A stretch of DNA of 33,562 nucleotides from Oligoflexia bacterium (lineage in GTDB: Bacteria > Bdellovibrionota > Bacteriovoracia > Bacteriovoracales > Bacteriovoracaceae). The number at the start of each line of letters is the position of its first letter. Positions within the stretch are counted from its first letter, which is position 1. The notes under the pieces are model-generated. The model did not search any database. It was not told the DNA's origin and saw nothing but the letters and a program-made list of their open reading frames with translations. The DNA is taken from NCBI GenBank assembly GCA_015231955.1, contig JADGAN010000050.1, positions 1 through 33,562 of the forward strand. Direction: 5' to 3'. Shown here one piece after another: positions 23,746-31,950 of the stretch. Made by a program: the position numbers and the translations under genes.

Positions 23746-24699
23746 ATGGATTTTGGACTACTTGTTGTTGCCGGCATGGCCATCTTTATTGTTGTCGTTA
23801 TTTTCAAGACTGCAAAAATTGTTCCTCAGAGGGCAATTTACATTGTTGAGCGCCTGGGTAAGTACCACGCAAGCCTCGATGCGGGCTTTCATATTCTGAT
23901 TCCTTTCATTGATCGGGTGGCCTACATCCACAACATGAAAGAGATGGTGATCGATGTTCCACCACAATCGTGCATTACCAAAGATAATATTGCAGTTGAG
24001 GTGGATGGAATTTTGTACCTACAGATGATCGATCCGGTGAAAGCATCGTATGGCGTGAGCAACTATGAGTTTGCCTGTACCCAGCTGGCACAAACCACCA
24101 TGCGTAGTGAAGTGGGCAGAATTGAACTGGATCGTAGCTTTGAAGAGCGAGATAAGATCAATCGTGAAATCGTCGATGCTGTCGATAAAGCAGCGATCCC
24201 TTGGGGAATCAAAGTGACCAGGCATGAGATTAAAAATATTGCTCCACCTGCGAGTATCAAAGATGCCATGGAAAAGCAGATGCGCGCAGAGAGGGAGAAG
24301 CGGGCACTGATTGCAGAGTCGGAAGGAGATAAACAGGCCAAAATCAATCGCGCTGAAGGGGACAAGCAGCAGGTGATCGCCTACTCCGAAGCAGAAAAAA
24401 TGAAGCGAATCAATGAGGCGGAAGGAAAGGCGCAAGAGATCGAACGTGTGGCACAAGCTACCGCTTGTGGGATTCGTGAGATTGCCAAGGCCATAAGCGA
24501 GGAGGGCGGAAGTGCCGCCGTCAACTTAAGAATTGCAGAACAATATTTGAATGAGTTTGGAAAGTTAGCACAAAAAAATAATACCATGATTATTCCCTCC
24601 AATCTTTCCGAAGTCGCCTCTATCACGGCGGCGGTAGGAAAAATTTTTTCCAACACTCGCGAACGAGAAGAAAACCCTCCCCACAATCTACCAAAGTAG
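23746..24699 (+). CDS. SPFH/stomatin-like (paraslipin, QmcA-type) protein
   Basis: 317 residues. One N-terminal membrane segment (~4-21), then the SPFH/band-7 domain: VPQRAIYIVERLGKYHASLDAGFHILIPFIDRVAYIHNMKE, IDVPPQSCITKDNIAVEVDGILYLQ, the helical RSEVGRIELDRSFEERDKINREI block, and GIKVTRHEIKNIAPP. A long Ala/Glu/Lys coiled coil follows (~195-245), where these proteins oligomerise into rings. AAAGGAGAG precedes the ATG. It is in an operon with the NfeD-like gene, the standard pairing, and the AEC transporter begins 12 bases later. It is likely to organise membrane domains or control FtsH-type proteolysis. Confidence 0.92.
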   Translation: MDFGLLVVAGMAIFIVVVIFKTAKIVPQRAIYIVERLGKYHASLDAGFHILIPFIDRVAYIHNMKEMVIDVPPQSCITKDNIAVEVDGILYLQMIDPVKASYGVSNYEFACTQLAQTTMRSEVGRIELDRSFEERDKINREIVDAVDKAAIPWGIKVTRHEIKNIAPPASIKDAMEKQMRAEREKRALIAESEGDKQAKINRAEGDKQQVIAYSEAEKMKRINEAEGKAQEIERVAQATACGIREIAKAISEEGGSAAVNLRIAEQYLNEFGKLAQKNNTMIIPSNLSEVASITAAVGKIFSNTREREENPPHNLPK

Positions 24700-24711
24700 A
24701 GAAGAGATAAA

Positions 24712-25674
24712 ATGGCCATACTTACAGCACTATTCTTAAAGATCCTCCCCTTCTATTTCCTTATTTTTATCGGCTTCCTCTTAGGGATAAGCATGAAGAT
24801 CGATCTACGCTCGATCTCCACAGTGGTCATCTATGCCATTACCCCCATGGTGGTCTTTAAAGGGGTTGTGGATAAACACTTTAGCTACGATCTGCTCTAC
24901 ATTCCACTCGTCGTCTACGCCATCTTCACCACCCTCTCTTTATTGAGTCTACTCGCATCTAGGATCGCACCTGCTCTAACACACACGCACGACAAGCGTG
25001 TACGTGCCATCGTAAGCTTTACTGCGGCCGCTGGAAATACCGGCTACATTGGACTTCCCCTCACCTTGGCCATATTTGGAGAGGAGGCCATCAGCATTGC
25101 TGTGCTCGCTATCTTTGGAAATGTGCTTTTTGAATACACTATCGGCATCTACTTTCTTTCCCGGGGCAACTTCACACGTACGCAAAGCCTCTTAAAGTTA
25201 CTCAAGCTGCCTGCACTCTATGCACTCTTGGTGGGAATTGTAGTCAAGTATTTAATGAACCATCATGGACTACAATTTCCCGGGAGCGTGTACGATCTGC
25301 TCACACACTTTCAAGGCGCCTACTCCACCTTAGGTATGCTCTTTGTTGGTCTTACTTTGGCCACCACCAAACTTAAAAACATTCACGTTTTTGCACTTAT
25401 CTATCCCATCTTTAGTCGCTTTCTGCTCTCACCACTTTTAACCACAGCACTCATCTTTCTCGATAAAAATCTCTTTCACCTCTTTTCGGCATCACCACAG
25501 ACCGCACTCATTTACAATGTGGTTTTGCTCCTCTCCTGTACACCTGTCGCCGCCAACTCAGTGATGTTTGCAAATCTAGTGGGACTGCCTGCTGACGATG
25601 CGGCCATCGCAGTAATCATCTCCACGTTCCTCTCACTGCTCTATTTACCGCTGGCCATCTCGCTTATGATCTAG
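24712..25674 (+). CDS. AEC-family (auxin efflux carrier-like) transporter
   Basis: 320 residues with about ten membrane helices in two halves, as usual for the AEC family. Family-like features include the opening LKILPFYFLIFIGFLLG, the central FTAAAGNTGYIGLPLTLAIFGEEAISIAVLAIFGNVLFEYTIGIYFLSRG (the conserved AFGNxGxxGLP-type stretch), and a final half ending NVVLLLSCTPVAANSVMFANLVGLPADDAAIAVIISTFLSLLYLPL. These carriers export small organic acids or related metabolites; the substrate cannot be told from sequence. The start has AGAAGAGAT upstream, and the gene is probably the last of the nfeD-SPFH-AEC transcript. No clear terminator follows; the next 400 bases hold insertion-sequence debris. 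Confidence 0.88.
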   Translation: MAILTALFLKILPFYFLIFIGFLLGISMKIDLRSISTVVIYAITPMVVFKGVVDKHFSYDLLYIPLVVYAIFTTLSLLSLLASRIAPALTHTHDKRVRAIVSFTAAAGNTGYIGLPLTLAIFGEEAISIAVLAIFGNVLFEYTIGIYFLSRGNFTRTQSLLKLLKLPALYALLVGIVVKYLMNHHGLQFPGSVYDLLTHFQGAYSTLGMLFVGLTLATTKLKNIHVFALIYPIFSRFLLSPLLTTALIFLDKNLFHLFSASPQTALIYNVVLLLSCTPVAANSVMFANLVGLPADDAAIAVIISTFLSLLYLPLAISLMI

Positions 25675-25733
25675 TTATGGGGGGAAATCCTCGAACTATT
25701 TAGCATGAGTGATAAGACTTCTAATGATTTTTG

Positions 25734-25953
25734 GGCCTTGATCATGAGACGGGCCACTTACGCTTAGCAGGCGGATTCTCCTCTTACCTTGATCTTCCTT
25801 GATTGAATACCTTTCAATTCATGATGCTTGAACGATAAAACTCCATTTTTTCCCTCTATGCAGGGGCCTCAAGCGTTTCAAAATACTATCGCTTACTTCT
25901 CTGCTTAGTATCTACTGACCGCCTCCCCCCAAAGCGTTTGTTAAGCACATGAA
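25734..25953 (-). mobile_element. Internally deleted relic of the DUF6399-type insertion sequence (copy B)
   Basis: Read on the minus strand, this begins with the element's 5' leader (GTTCATGTGCTTAACAAACGC, then CTTTGG..GGAGGCGGTCA), as at 27500-27540. It continues to TTTTGAAA, then jumps to the transposase 3' region, where codons for HHELKGIQ are identical at the protein level (25813-25836). It ends with GCTAAGCGTAAGTGGCC and GTCTCATGATCAAGGCC, matching 29200-29232. Roughly 1.4 kb of the middle is missing, plus a second smaller gap near the 3' end. It is inverted relative to the full-length copy, and the HNH gene lies between them. The flanks (25675-25733 and 25954-26061) show no gene. Confidence 0.75.
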
Positions 25954-26061
25954 CCGCTCCATTCACTCTTTCAACAAAGTGAATTTCTCCTCTTAAGAAG
26001 GTACTGTTTGGTTATAACACTTGCTCTGCCTCTACGGTCAACCAAGTATGACTCTTAACTA

Positions 26062-26077
26062 GGCCAATTATGCTTAG
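26062..26077 (-). repeat. Short copy of the insertion-sequence 3' end at the HNH stop codon (copy D)
   Basis: On the minus strand CCTAAGCATAATTGGCC matches the conserved element 3' end (CTAAGCATAATGGCC at 29200-29214) over about 16 bases with one insertion. Its TAA is the stop of the HNH gene, just as the TAA at 29201-29203 is the stop of the transposase. It is too short to be sure it is not chance, but three clearer copies occur in this window. Confidence 0.4.
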
Positions 26078-26982
26078 GTTTTTTTTGCATCTACTTTGTG
26101 ATCCCCAAAGCATTCACGGGCCAGAAGTTGGTTGTGACCTCTACATAACATCCGGCCATTCTCAATAGAAGTCTCGCCGCCCCATGCAGCGGGATAGACG
26201 TGATCCGCCTGTAACTCGGACGTACCTTCGCACCTTCGTCCTGTGAGGGGGGAGATGTAGCAGCACTGGTGTCCGGCCCTCTTGAGAAGTTCTTTTCGCA
26301 TCTTTTCTGGAAAGCACCTCTTGGTTGTTGCCGGTGGGAGCACTGTCTCCTTCTCGCTTGCCTTCTCTTGCTTTTTCTTTTCTCGCTTAAGCTCCTCCTT
26401 ACATAAAAGTTCTATCAGCTCGGCTTCACTCTTTACCCCGCGCTCTTTTTTTACCTCTTGAATTTTCTTAAGCACACTTTGTTTGACCTTCAAGGTGATG
26501 GTGACTGTCCGATCCTCCTCCTCCTCTCCTCGAGCTTTTTGCTCTATCTCCTCGAGCATCTCCTTACACTTCCGCGCAGAGGTGTTGCTACACTTCGCTA
26601 AGAGCTGCAACTCCTCTTCTTTGCTATTCTCCTTCTTCTCGGGAAGAGATGCTTCTTGCCGACGAAGATGCCCTTGCAACAAACTTGCATTGGTTAATGT
26701 CAGTTGCCCTTGAGCGATCTTCTCCGCCGCCTCTGGAATTTTTCGAAGTAACCTCATCGCTCCGATGCGTGTGAGCGCCTCCGCTTCACTGTACGAAAGC
26801 TCGCGCGTGCAGTATGCGAACAGGGATTCATACCCAAGTTTTAGATGGATTCTCCTGTCTTCAATTTCCATCAGATGATCTAATAAAATTTTGGTGTAAT
26901 AGCGCTCTTTCTGACTAAAATAGAGTGTTGTTTTGATAAGCTCTTGATCATCCATCGTTTGTAGTAAAGGTGTTGTTGTCAT
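26074..26982 (-). CDS. HNH endonuclease-family protein
   Basis: About 302 residues from ATG 26982, which has AGAGGAG 6 bases upstream; the ATG two codons earlier is too close to it. The N-terminal ~100 residues (DDQELIKTTLYFSQKERYYTKILLDHLMEIEDRR, YSEAEALTRIGAMRLLRKIPEAAEKIAQGQLTLTNASLLQGHLR) form the helical domain that precedes HNH nucleases of a type common in Bdellovibrionota. A charged coiled coil follows, then a C-terminal HNH motif: HQCCYISPLTGRRCEG, LQADHVYPAAWGGETSIENGRMLCRGHNQLLA, with D-H, the central Asn and the final H-N present. The cysteines around it (QCC, RRC, LCRGH) suggest a structural zinc. It is likely a DNA-cleaving enzyme, with role unknown. It lies between inverted insertion-sequence relics. 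Confidence 0.82.
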   Translation of the reverse strand: MTTTPLLQTMDDQELIKTTLYFSQKERYYTKILLDHLMEIEDRRIHLKLGYESLFAYCTRELSYSEAEALTRIGAMRLLRKIPEAAEKIAQGQLTLTNASLLQGHLRRQEASLPEKKENSKEEELQLLAKCSNTSARKCKEMLEEIEQKARGEEEEDRTVTITLKVKQSVLKKIQEVKKERGVKSEAELIELLCKEELKREKKKQEKASEKETVLPPATTKRCFPEKMRKELLKRAGHQCCYISPLTGRRCEGTSELQADHVYPAAWGGETSIENGRMLCRGHNQLLARECFGDHKVDAKKT

Positions 26983-27299
26983 CTTCATCTCCTCTTGAAA
27001 GCGACTCTACCACAACAAAAACAGTGGCAACAACTTGAAGAAAAAGTGACCTTCGCAAAAAGACCACCTTGCTCTCTAGAGGAGAAAGCGGATAAAACAG
27101 TCGTAGCAGCTTCTCTCGAAGCATTTCTAAAGCAACTCCAGCTTTTTTGTTAAAAGACAAGGTAACAATCAATTGTGGGGGAAAAGAAAATTTTTCAACA
27201 TGCTTTTTAGTGTTCCAAAATAAAAAAATTTCCTCTGTACCAATTTTTTTTAGGCCAGCATGCTAGAGAAATCCCGCTTTGCTTCAAGGACGTCCCAGG
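26983..27299. other. Gene-free stretch upstream of the HNH gene
   Basis: A 74-codon minus-strand frame (27172-26948) runs into the HNH start but shows no recognisable protein and no ribosome site. Around 27246-27264 the plus strand reads TTTTTTAGGCCAGCATGCTAG, which resembles the other insertion-sequence end (GGCCA..ATGCT.AG) and may be its left terminus. Otherwise nothing is seen. Confidence 0.3.
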
Positions 27300-27436
27300 T
27301 GAAAAATATAATTTATACTAACTCAGGTTGCGGTAATTTCCAAAATGTGGGTAATAGTATGGTTCTTGCTGACTTAAACAAGGGGAAACCCTGACACTCT
27401 ATTACACTACCCTTCCTCATTAAATTATATTTTTCA
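27300..27436. repeat. 137-base region bounded by perfect 16-bp inverted repeats
   Basis: TGAAAAATATAATTTA (27300-27315) and its exact inverse TAAATTATATTTTTCA (27421-27436) enclose 105 bases with no open frame. The flanks show no target duplication. It may be a small non-autonomous element, a cruciform-forming leader of the adjacent insertion sequence, or a terminator. It lies about 100 bases upstream of the transposase start. Confidence 0.6.
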
Positions 27437-27539
27437 GACAAAAATATAGAAGAATGCGATTATTCAGAATATTTGCTTGACCAAAAAAAACCGCCTTGCC
27501 AAAGTTAATGTGCAAACAAACGCTTTGGGGAGGCGGTCA

Positions 27540-29203
27540 ATGGATGCAGTATCAAATTATGAATCAGTTGTAAAACCTAAGCTTGAACCGAAAAATATTT
27601 GGTAGGAGCGTTTTGAAAGGTCTAGTAGACTTAAGCAATATAGAGCACATCGTGCTAACGGAATTTCACAGAGAGTAGCTGCTAAAATGGTAGATGTCCC
27701 GAGAAGCACGCTTCAGGAGTGGGCAAGATGGGGAGAGCATCTTGATGATGACCCTCTGGTGATTTCATTTTTTGACAGTCCTCAGGGGGTGGCATTCTTA
27801 CACCGGTTCACCACTGCACTTCACTTTGTTTTCATAGAACATTGTGCTACCGGTATCAGAAATATTCCCATTTTTTTAGAGCTATCAGGTTTGGATAAGT
27901 ACATTGCGAGTTCATACGGAACCCAGCAACAAATCAATTTATCGGTGAAAAAAGCAATCATCGAGTATGCAGAAAACGAAAGAGAAAAATTGGCAGTGAG
28001 TATGGAAGAAAAAGAGATTACCACAGCACAGGATGAAAACTTCGCTGGAAAAGCTCCATGCTTAGTAGCGATAGAACCAGTGAGTGATTTTATTTTACTA
28101 GAGCAGCGAGCAGAAGGAAGAGATGCTGAAACATGGAATACCACCATGACTAAAGCGATGCAGGGAAGGGATTGGTGTCCTATACAAAGAACCGACTAGG
28201 TGCTCACCACTTACCAGATCTATTTCATGTCCAACAAGATATTTCTCGTGCTGTTAGTGCTCCTATGGCAGGAAAATCAAGAGCAGCAATCAACCAAGTG
28301 GAAGAGTCAGAAGAACATCTTGAATCAATTATGGGCAGGTCCATGAATTACCATGAAGATTTAATATCTAGAGGTCGAGGGCGGCCTATAGATTTTGAGA
28401 AGCAAATAACAACTGCTATCGAAGACATCGAGATAAACAAAGAAGAATCAGAAAGATTAAGCAAACTGCGTGAGGAACTCAAAACTGAAAACAAAAAACT
28501 TGGCGAGCTTTATCACTACGTTGATTTACAATCTGGTAAAATACGTAAGGAGGAAAAAGTGATCAATGATATGGGAGAGGCAATTGTAAAAATCAAGCAG
28601 ATTGCGGAAGAGGAAGGGCTTAATGAGAAGTCGTTAAAACTGATCGACAAGGCAGCTGATGTTCTACCAAAAATGGAAGCAACTCTTAAGTTCGTGTCAT
28701 CTTATGTAAAAGAAAAAGTAGATAAAATGCCACTAACCACTGTGCAGAGGGATGACGTATTCAACAATCTAATACCTTCTTTTTATGTGGAGAGGATAGG
28801 AAAGCAAAAAAATATAACGGATGGAACACCTTTGCTAAAATTAGCAAAGGAAATCAGATCACCATTATTTGCAGGAGGAGGATCACTTAGTGGTCTAAGT
28901 AATGAAGGAAAAAATAGTGTTTTGAAAAAATCACATGAATTGGCAAATATTTTTCAACGTTCCAGCTCCTGTGTAGAGGGAAGGAACGGAGTATTGTCGT
29001 TTAGGCATCATGAATTAAAAGGCATTCAACCAAGAAAGCTCAATGTGCTAACGGCTATCCATAACTATTTTATTAAGAGGAGAGATGGGACAACAGCAGC
29101 AGAAAGATTTTTTGGAAATAAACCAAGCGACATGTTTAAGGCGATCCTGAATTTAGTGGATATTCCAATTAGACCTAGGTTACGAGGAGATGTGGTTTGC
29201 TAA
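27540..29203 (+). pseudogene. Inactivated DUF6399-type insertion-sequence transposase
   Basis: From ATG 27540 (GGGGAGG upstream) the frame has an amber stop at codon 22 (27603-27605). It continues with a helix-turn-helix (ISQRVAAKMVDVPRSTLQEWARW), FFDSPQGVAFLHRF, SYGTQQQINLSVKKAI and TTAQDENF, the likely first catalytic Asp. Near 28172-28195 the frame shifts: sequence up to GRDWCPIQ is in one frame and YTKNRLGAHHLPDLFHVQQDISRAVSAPMA in another. About a dozen residues usual in this family between them (the TSDEA segment) are missing. The rest is intact: SSSCVEGRNGVLSFRHHELKG, LNVLTAIHNYFIKRRDGTTAAERFFG. Two lesions make it dead. The element's 3' end extends to about 29240. Relatives lie at 25734-25953 and 2308-2340. 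Confidence 0.85.
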
Positions 29204-29240
29204 GCATAATGGCCGGTCTGGTGATCGAGGCCGAAAAATA
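29201..29240 (+). repeat. 3' end of the DUF6399-type insertion sequence (copy C)
   Basis: TAAGCATAATGGCCGGTCTG followed by GTGATCGAGGCCGAAAAATA, directly after and including the transposase stop. It matches copies A (2308-2340), B (25734-25770) and D (26062-26077) in inverse orientation. It defines the right end of the element. Confidence 0.7.
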
Positions 29241-29241
29241 G

Positions 29242-29503
29242 ATGCAGCTTTTTGTAAAGATCATGCTGATTTCACATGACCGCCCCAAATTGGATAGAAT
29301 GGGCATTGATAACAATGCTCGGTTATTTTACTTGAAAACTACTTTGACGATCTTAACGAGAGAGAGAGAGAGAGAGAGCGTTTGTTCAAAGTCGAGAACA
29401 CGCTTTAGAAATGATCACATGGCCAGCAGCAGAACTTGAAAGACGTGTGAGGGGTGAGAATTCCCGCCTAGGAAGAGCAGCAAAACAAGATCGTTGATTT
29501 AAT
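29242..29503 (+). other. Degenerate region with a GA microsatellite
   Basis: A GA run of 21 bases (29358-29378) sits within broken, coding-like sequence. One frame before and across it reads LENYFDDLNERERE, and another after it reads EMITWPAAELERRVRGENSR and ends at the TGA near 29494. These pieces may be the tail of a decayed gene, with the run causing a frame change. I do not recognise the protein. Together with copy C this fills the gap between the transposase and the lipoprotein gene. Confidence 0.3.
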
Positions 29504-30094
29504 TTAGCTTTGCGGATCTTGTTGTGGCAGTAGTTCTGCAGATGCTTTTAAAATTGATTTTACTTGATCAATAGATCCTTTAAAATCACCATTGATTTTT
29601 TCGCCTGCTATTTTAGCCGCTTCCGTTAAATCAATTAAACCTGATTTAATGTTATCAGTAAAGTTTACACCGATATTAATATCTATTTTGCTTTTAAGGG
29701 TATTGAATTTTTCTACTGTACGTACATATTTTCTTGTTAACTGAAAGACAACCAACTTATTAGAAGAGTAGCTGTCCCAATCGTCGATTTCATCAATAAG
29801 TTCAGTTGTAGAGGAGTAAACCTCTAAAACAATCTTCATCTTGGGAATTTCTTCCTTTATCAAAGAAACAAAAGCTCTGTTTAAAAATGGAGCAACATCA
29901 TTTGGATCAACAGAGGGATTTGTATCTTGTATATCATCCGTGCACTTTTTATCGAGGAGACTATAGTGCTGCCCATCAGGACAAACTTTTTCTAGCTCTT
30001 TACTTTTTTCATTCGGCCATCCTACAGGTGGACGATTGTGGATACAACCAGTTGTAACAAACAGTAACAGCGTTATAAATATATTTATTTTCAT
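29504..30094 (-). CDS. Lipoprotein sharing a domain with the upstream toxin-like protein
   Basis: About 196 residues from ATG 30094, with GGAAAGG upstream (a start at 30115 is also possible). The lipobox LFVTTGC places the lipid-carrying cysteine at residue 17. A short Cys-containing region (CPDGQHYSLLDKKC) follows. Residues ~100-190 (LIDEIDDWDSYSSNKLVVFQLTRKYV, then ...SGLIDLTEAAKIAGEKINGDF) align without large gaps with residues ~140-235 of the exported protein coded upstream (SNEILSWNTYSHQKRATINL ... SGLDELTMAAKIAGGKTAGEF). It is the last gene of the five-gene minus-strand run. A membrane-anchored relative of a secreted protein could be a tether, a decoy or an immunity partner; sequence alone cannot decide. 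Confidence 0.68.
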   Translation of the reverse strand: MKINIFITLLLFVTTGCIHNRPPVGWPNEKSKELEKVCPDGQHYSLLDKKCTDDIQDTNPSVDPNDVAPFLNRAFVSLIKEEIPKMKIVLEVYSSTTELIDEIDDWDSYSSNKLVVFQLTRKYVRTVEKFNTLKSKIDINIGVNFTDNIKSGLIDLTEAAKIAGEKINGDFKGSIDQVKSILKASAELLPQQDPQS

Positions 30095-30141
30095 TACCTT
30101 TCCGTTGGTGTGCACTTTTTATAAAATTTTTTCGACTTGGT

Positions 30142-30408
30142 TTAAAGAGGTGGCCTTCCTCTGATTCTACCAGGCTTCATTAATAATCGATTATCATGCT
30201 TGTAATTCTTACATTCATTAACAAAAATTTTCAGCAGATCTAAATCATTAGAAAATTTATTAAACTCTTCATTACTAATTTCATAAAACTCAGAATATTC
30301 AGATAGTCCATTGTAGACGGGAAAAGTTATAAAAATCCTATCCGATTCAATATCTTTTTCAACTGAAAACCGTTCTTCTCGAAAAACTTTAACGTCCACG
30401 AATTTCAT
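30142..30408 (-). CDS. Small acidic protein, putative immunity protein
   Basis: 88 residues with no signal peptide or membrane segment, acidic through the middle (FYEISNEEFNKFSNDLDLLKIF) with a basic end (PGRIRGRPPL). AAGGA lies about 10-12 bases before ATG 30408. It begins 20 bases after the stop of the toxin-like gene, the usual place and size for an immunity protein of a polymorphic toxin. No family is recognised; the immunity role rests on position, size and charge. If the toxin acts in the cytoplasm, a signal-less immunity protein fits. Confidence 0.6.
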   Translation of the reverse strand: MKFVDVKVFREERFSVEKDIESDRIFITFPVYNGLSEYSEFYEISNEEFNKFSNDLDLLKIFVNECKNYKHDNRLLMKPGRIRGRPPL

Positions 30409-30428
30409 CTAACTTTTTTCCTTATCCA

Positions 30429-31904
30429 CTATTTAAAAACAAGGGGAGTCGAGAACCAGCCATCTTGAGAGGCTTTGCCTAAATCAATTATGGCCTCAGA
30501 ATATCCATCAGACAGCTGCCCTCCCGGTATCCATAATTCATTCACACCAGCCTCATTACCGGATGGTATGCGCAAGTTATAATCCAGTGGCTTTGGAATA
30601 TCAACACGAACTACCTCGTTTTTATCAAGATAGCCTACAGGGTGACCTAATGCTGTCTCTAGCGCTCTTTTATCCCCTTTTGCAGATGCTATAATTTTAT
30701 CAGCGTCAGTTTTAGTTAATACAAATGCCGTTCCATCGATCTGAGCTGGGCCGTATCTTTCCAAGTCTGCTTTTCTTGAGAAGCGCGATGCTCCATTGTC
30801 AAATTTTGCAAGGTGAGATTCTATATATTCTTTGGGTAAATACGTTTCCGGTAACGGTCTTGAACCTTTTGGAATATTTAGAATTTCGGTAAATTTTTTT
30901 GCAGCAGTTTTATCAAAAGTTCCTGCAATAGGTGCTATAGGATTTTTAAATATCTGCGTAGTGTAGTCTGCAATACTAACAGCTATCTCAAAACCTCTAC
31001 CTAGTAATTTTCTTTCATGTAGCAACTTCCCTAGTTTTATGACACCTTTAAACGATGTTTTGAGGATATTGCTACCTCCTCCTGTCATGACTCCTAATAC
31101 CGCGCTCACTCGGGAACCCAAATCTAATTCATGCCCATCAATAAAGCTTTTGCCTGTATATGCCTCGTATGCATCTTTACCCACTGAAACTATCGGAATG
31201 AGTCCTAATCCAACGTCAAGCAATCCCTTCGAGATTTCTAGTATTGATTTTGAAAGTTCAATTTCATCTTCAAATTCTCCTGCAGTTTTACCACCTGCTA
31301 TTTTTGCCGCCATTGTTAATTCATCTAGACCTGACTGTATGGCCCCCATTAAATATGGAGTAATTTTGGAATTAATTAAATGATTATTTATTTCGAATTT
31401 TTCAGCGACTTGGAGATATTCTTTCGCAAGATTTATCGTTGCTCGTTTCTGGTGACTATAGGTATTCCAAGATAATATTTCATTGGATAACTCAGAAACA
31501 GTATAATTATTTCCAAGTGCTGTGATTTTATTTGCTGTACTTGGTGCGTTCGACCTGATCCATGTTTCAAATGCCCTGGCCGTTGCCCCTGCTACAGTAT
31601 ACACCTCTGGAGGGATAGTGGGAGTTGTGGAGGGTGACGCTGAAATCAATCTATTTATTTCAGCAATTCTATTATCATATTCGGCCTTTAATTCGCGTAA
31701 GCGTTCGTTTGCCTGTCTCTCAAGATACGAAAAATCCGGAGAATCAATATGATTATTTAATAGAGGTATCGGATTTATACCAGTGGCACCAGAACTAGTC
31801 TCAGATCCTCCGGGTCTTAAAATAACACTGTATGGGTCTGAATCTGCAAAAACTGTCTGAATGTGTGCTAAAAGGAATAATAATATGATAGTAGTTTTTT
31901 TCAT
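30429..31904 (-). CDS. Exported protein with a polymorphic-toxin-like C-terminal domain
   Basis: About 491 residues from ATG 31904 with a Sec signal peptide (MKKTTIILLFLLAHIQTVFA); a frame back to 31931 exists, but GGGGA at the right distance favours 31904. Residues ~140-235 are a helical domain shared with the downstream lipoprotein. A Gly-rich hydrophobic region (~240-300) resembles the hydrophobic spacer before toxin tips. The last ~125 residues (LPETYLPKEYIESHLAKFDNGASRF, FVLTKTDADKIIASAKGD, LGHPVGYL, VRVDIP, RIPSGNEAGVNELWIPGGQLSDG..EAIID) match a domain I know from the C-termini of Rhs and CdiA-type toxins (PSGNE.G.N..WIPGG...G..EA). Its biochemical activity is not known to me. The next gene is a small candidate immunity protein. 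Confidence 0.7.
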   Translation of the reverse strand: MKKTTIILLFLLAHIQTVFADSDPYSVILRPGGSETSSGATGINPIPLLNNHIDSPDFSYLERQANERLRELKAEYDNRIAEINRLISASPSTTPTIPPEVYTVAGATARAFETWIRSNAPSTANKITALGNNYTVSELSNEILSWNTYSHQKRATINLAKEYLQVAEKFEINNHLINSKITPYLMGAIQSGLDELTMAAKIAGGKTAGEFEDEIELSKSILEISKGLLDVGLGLIPIVSVGKDAYEAYTGKSFIDGHELDLGSRVSAVLGVMTGGGSNILKTSFKGVIKLGKLLHERKLLGRGFEIAVSIADYTTQIFKNPIAPIAGTFDKTAAKKFTEILNIPKGSRPLPETYLPKEYIESHLAKFDNGASRFSRKADLERYGPAQIDGTAFVLTKTDADKIIASAKGDKRALETALGHPVGYLDKNEVVRVDIPKPLDYNLRIPSGNEAGVNELWIPGGQLSDGYSEAIIDLGKASQDGWFSTPLVFK

Positions 31905-31950
31905 CACTCCATCCCCTAAAAACCTATTCATTTAGATAAAAAATCAAACA

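Noticed and set aside
26948-27172. 74-codon minus-strand frame running into the HNH gene start
   Set aside because: Different frame from HNH, overlaps its well-supported ribosome site and start, and has no recognisable content.
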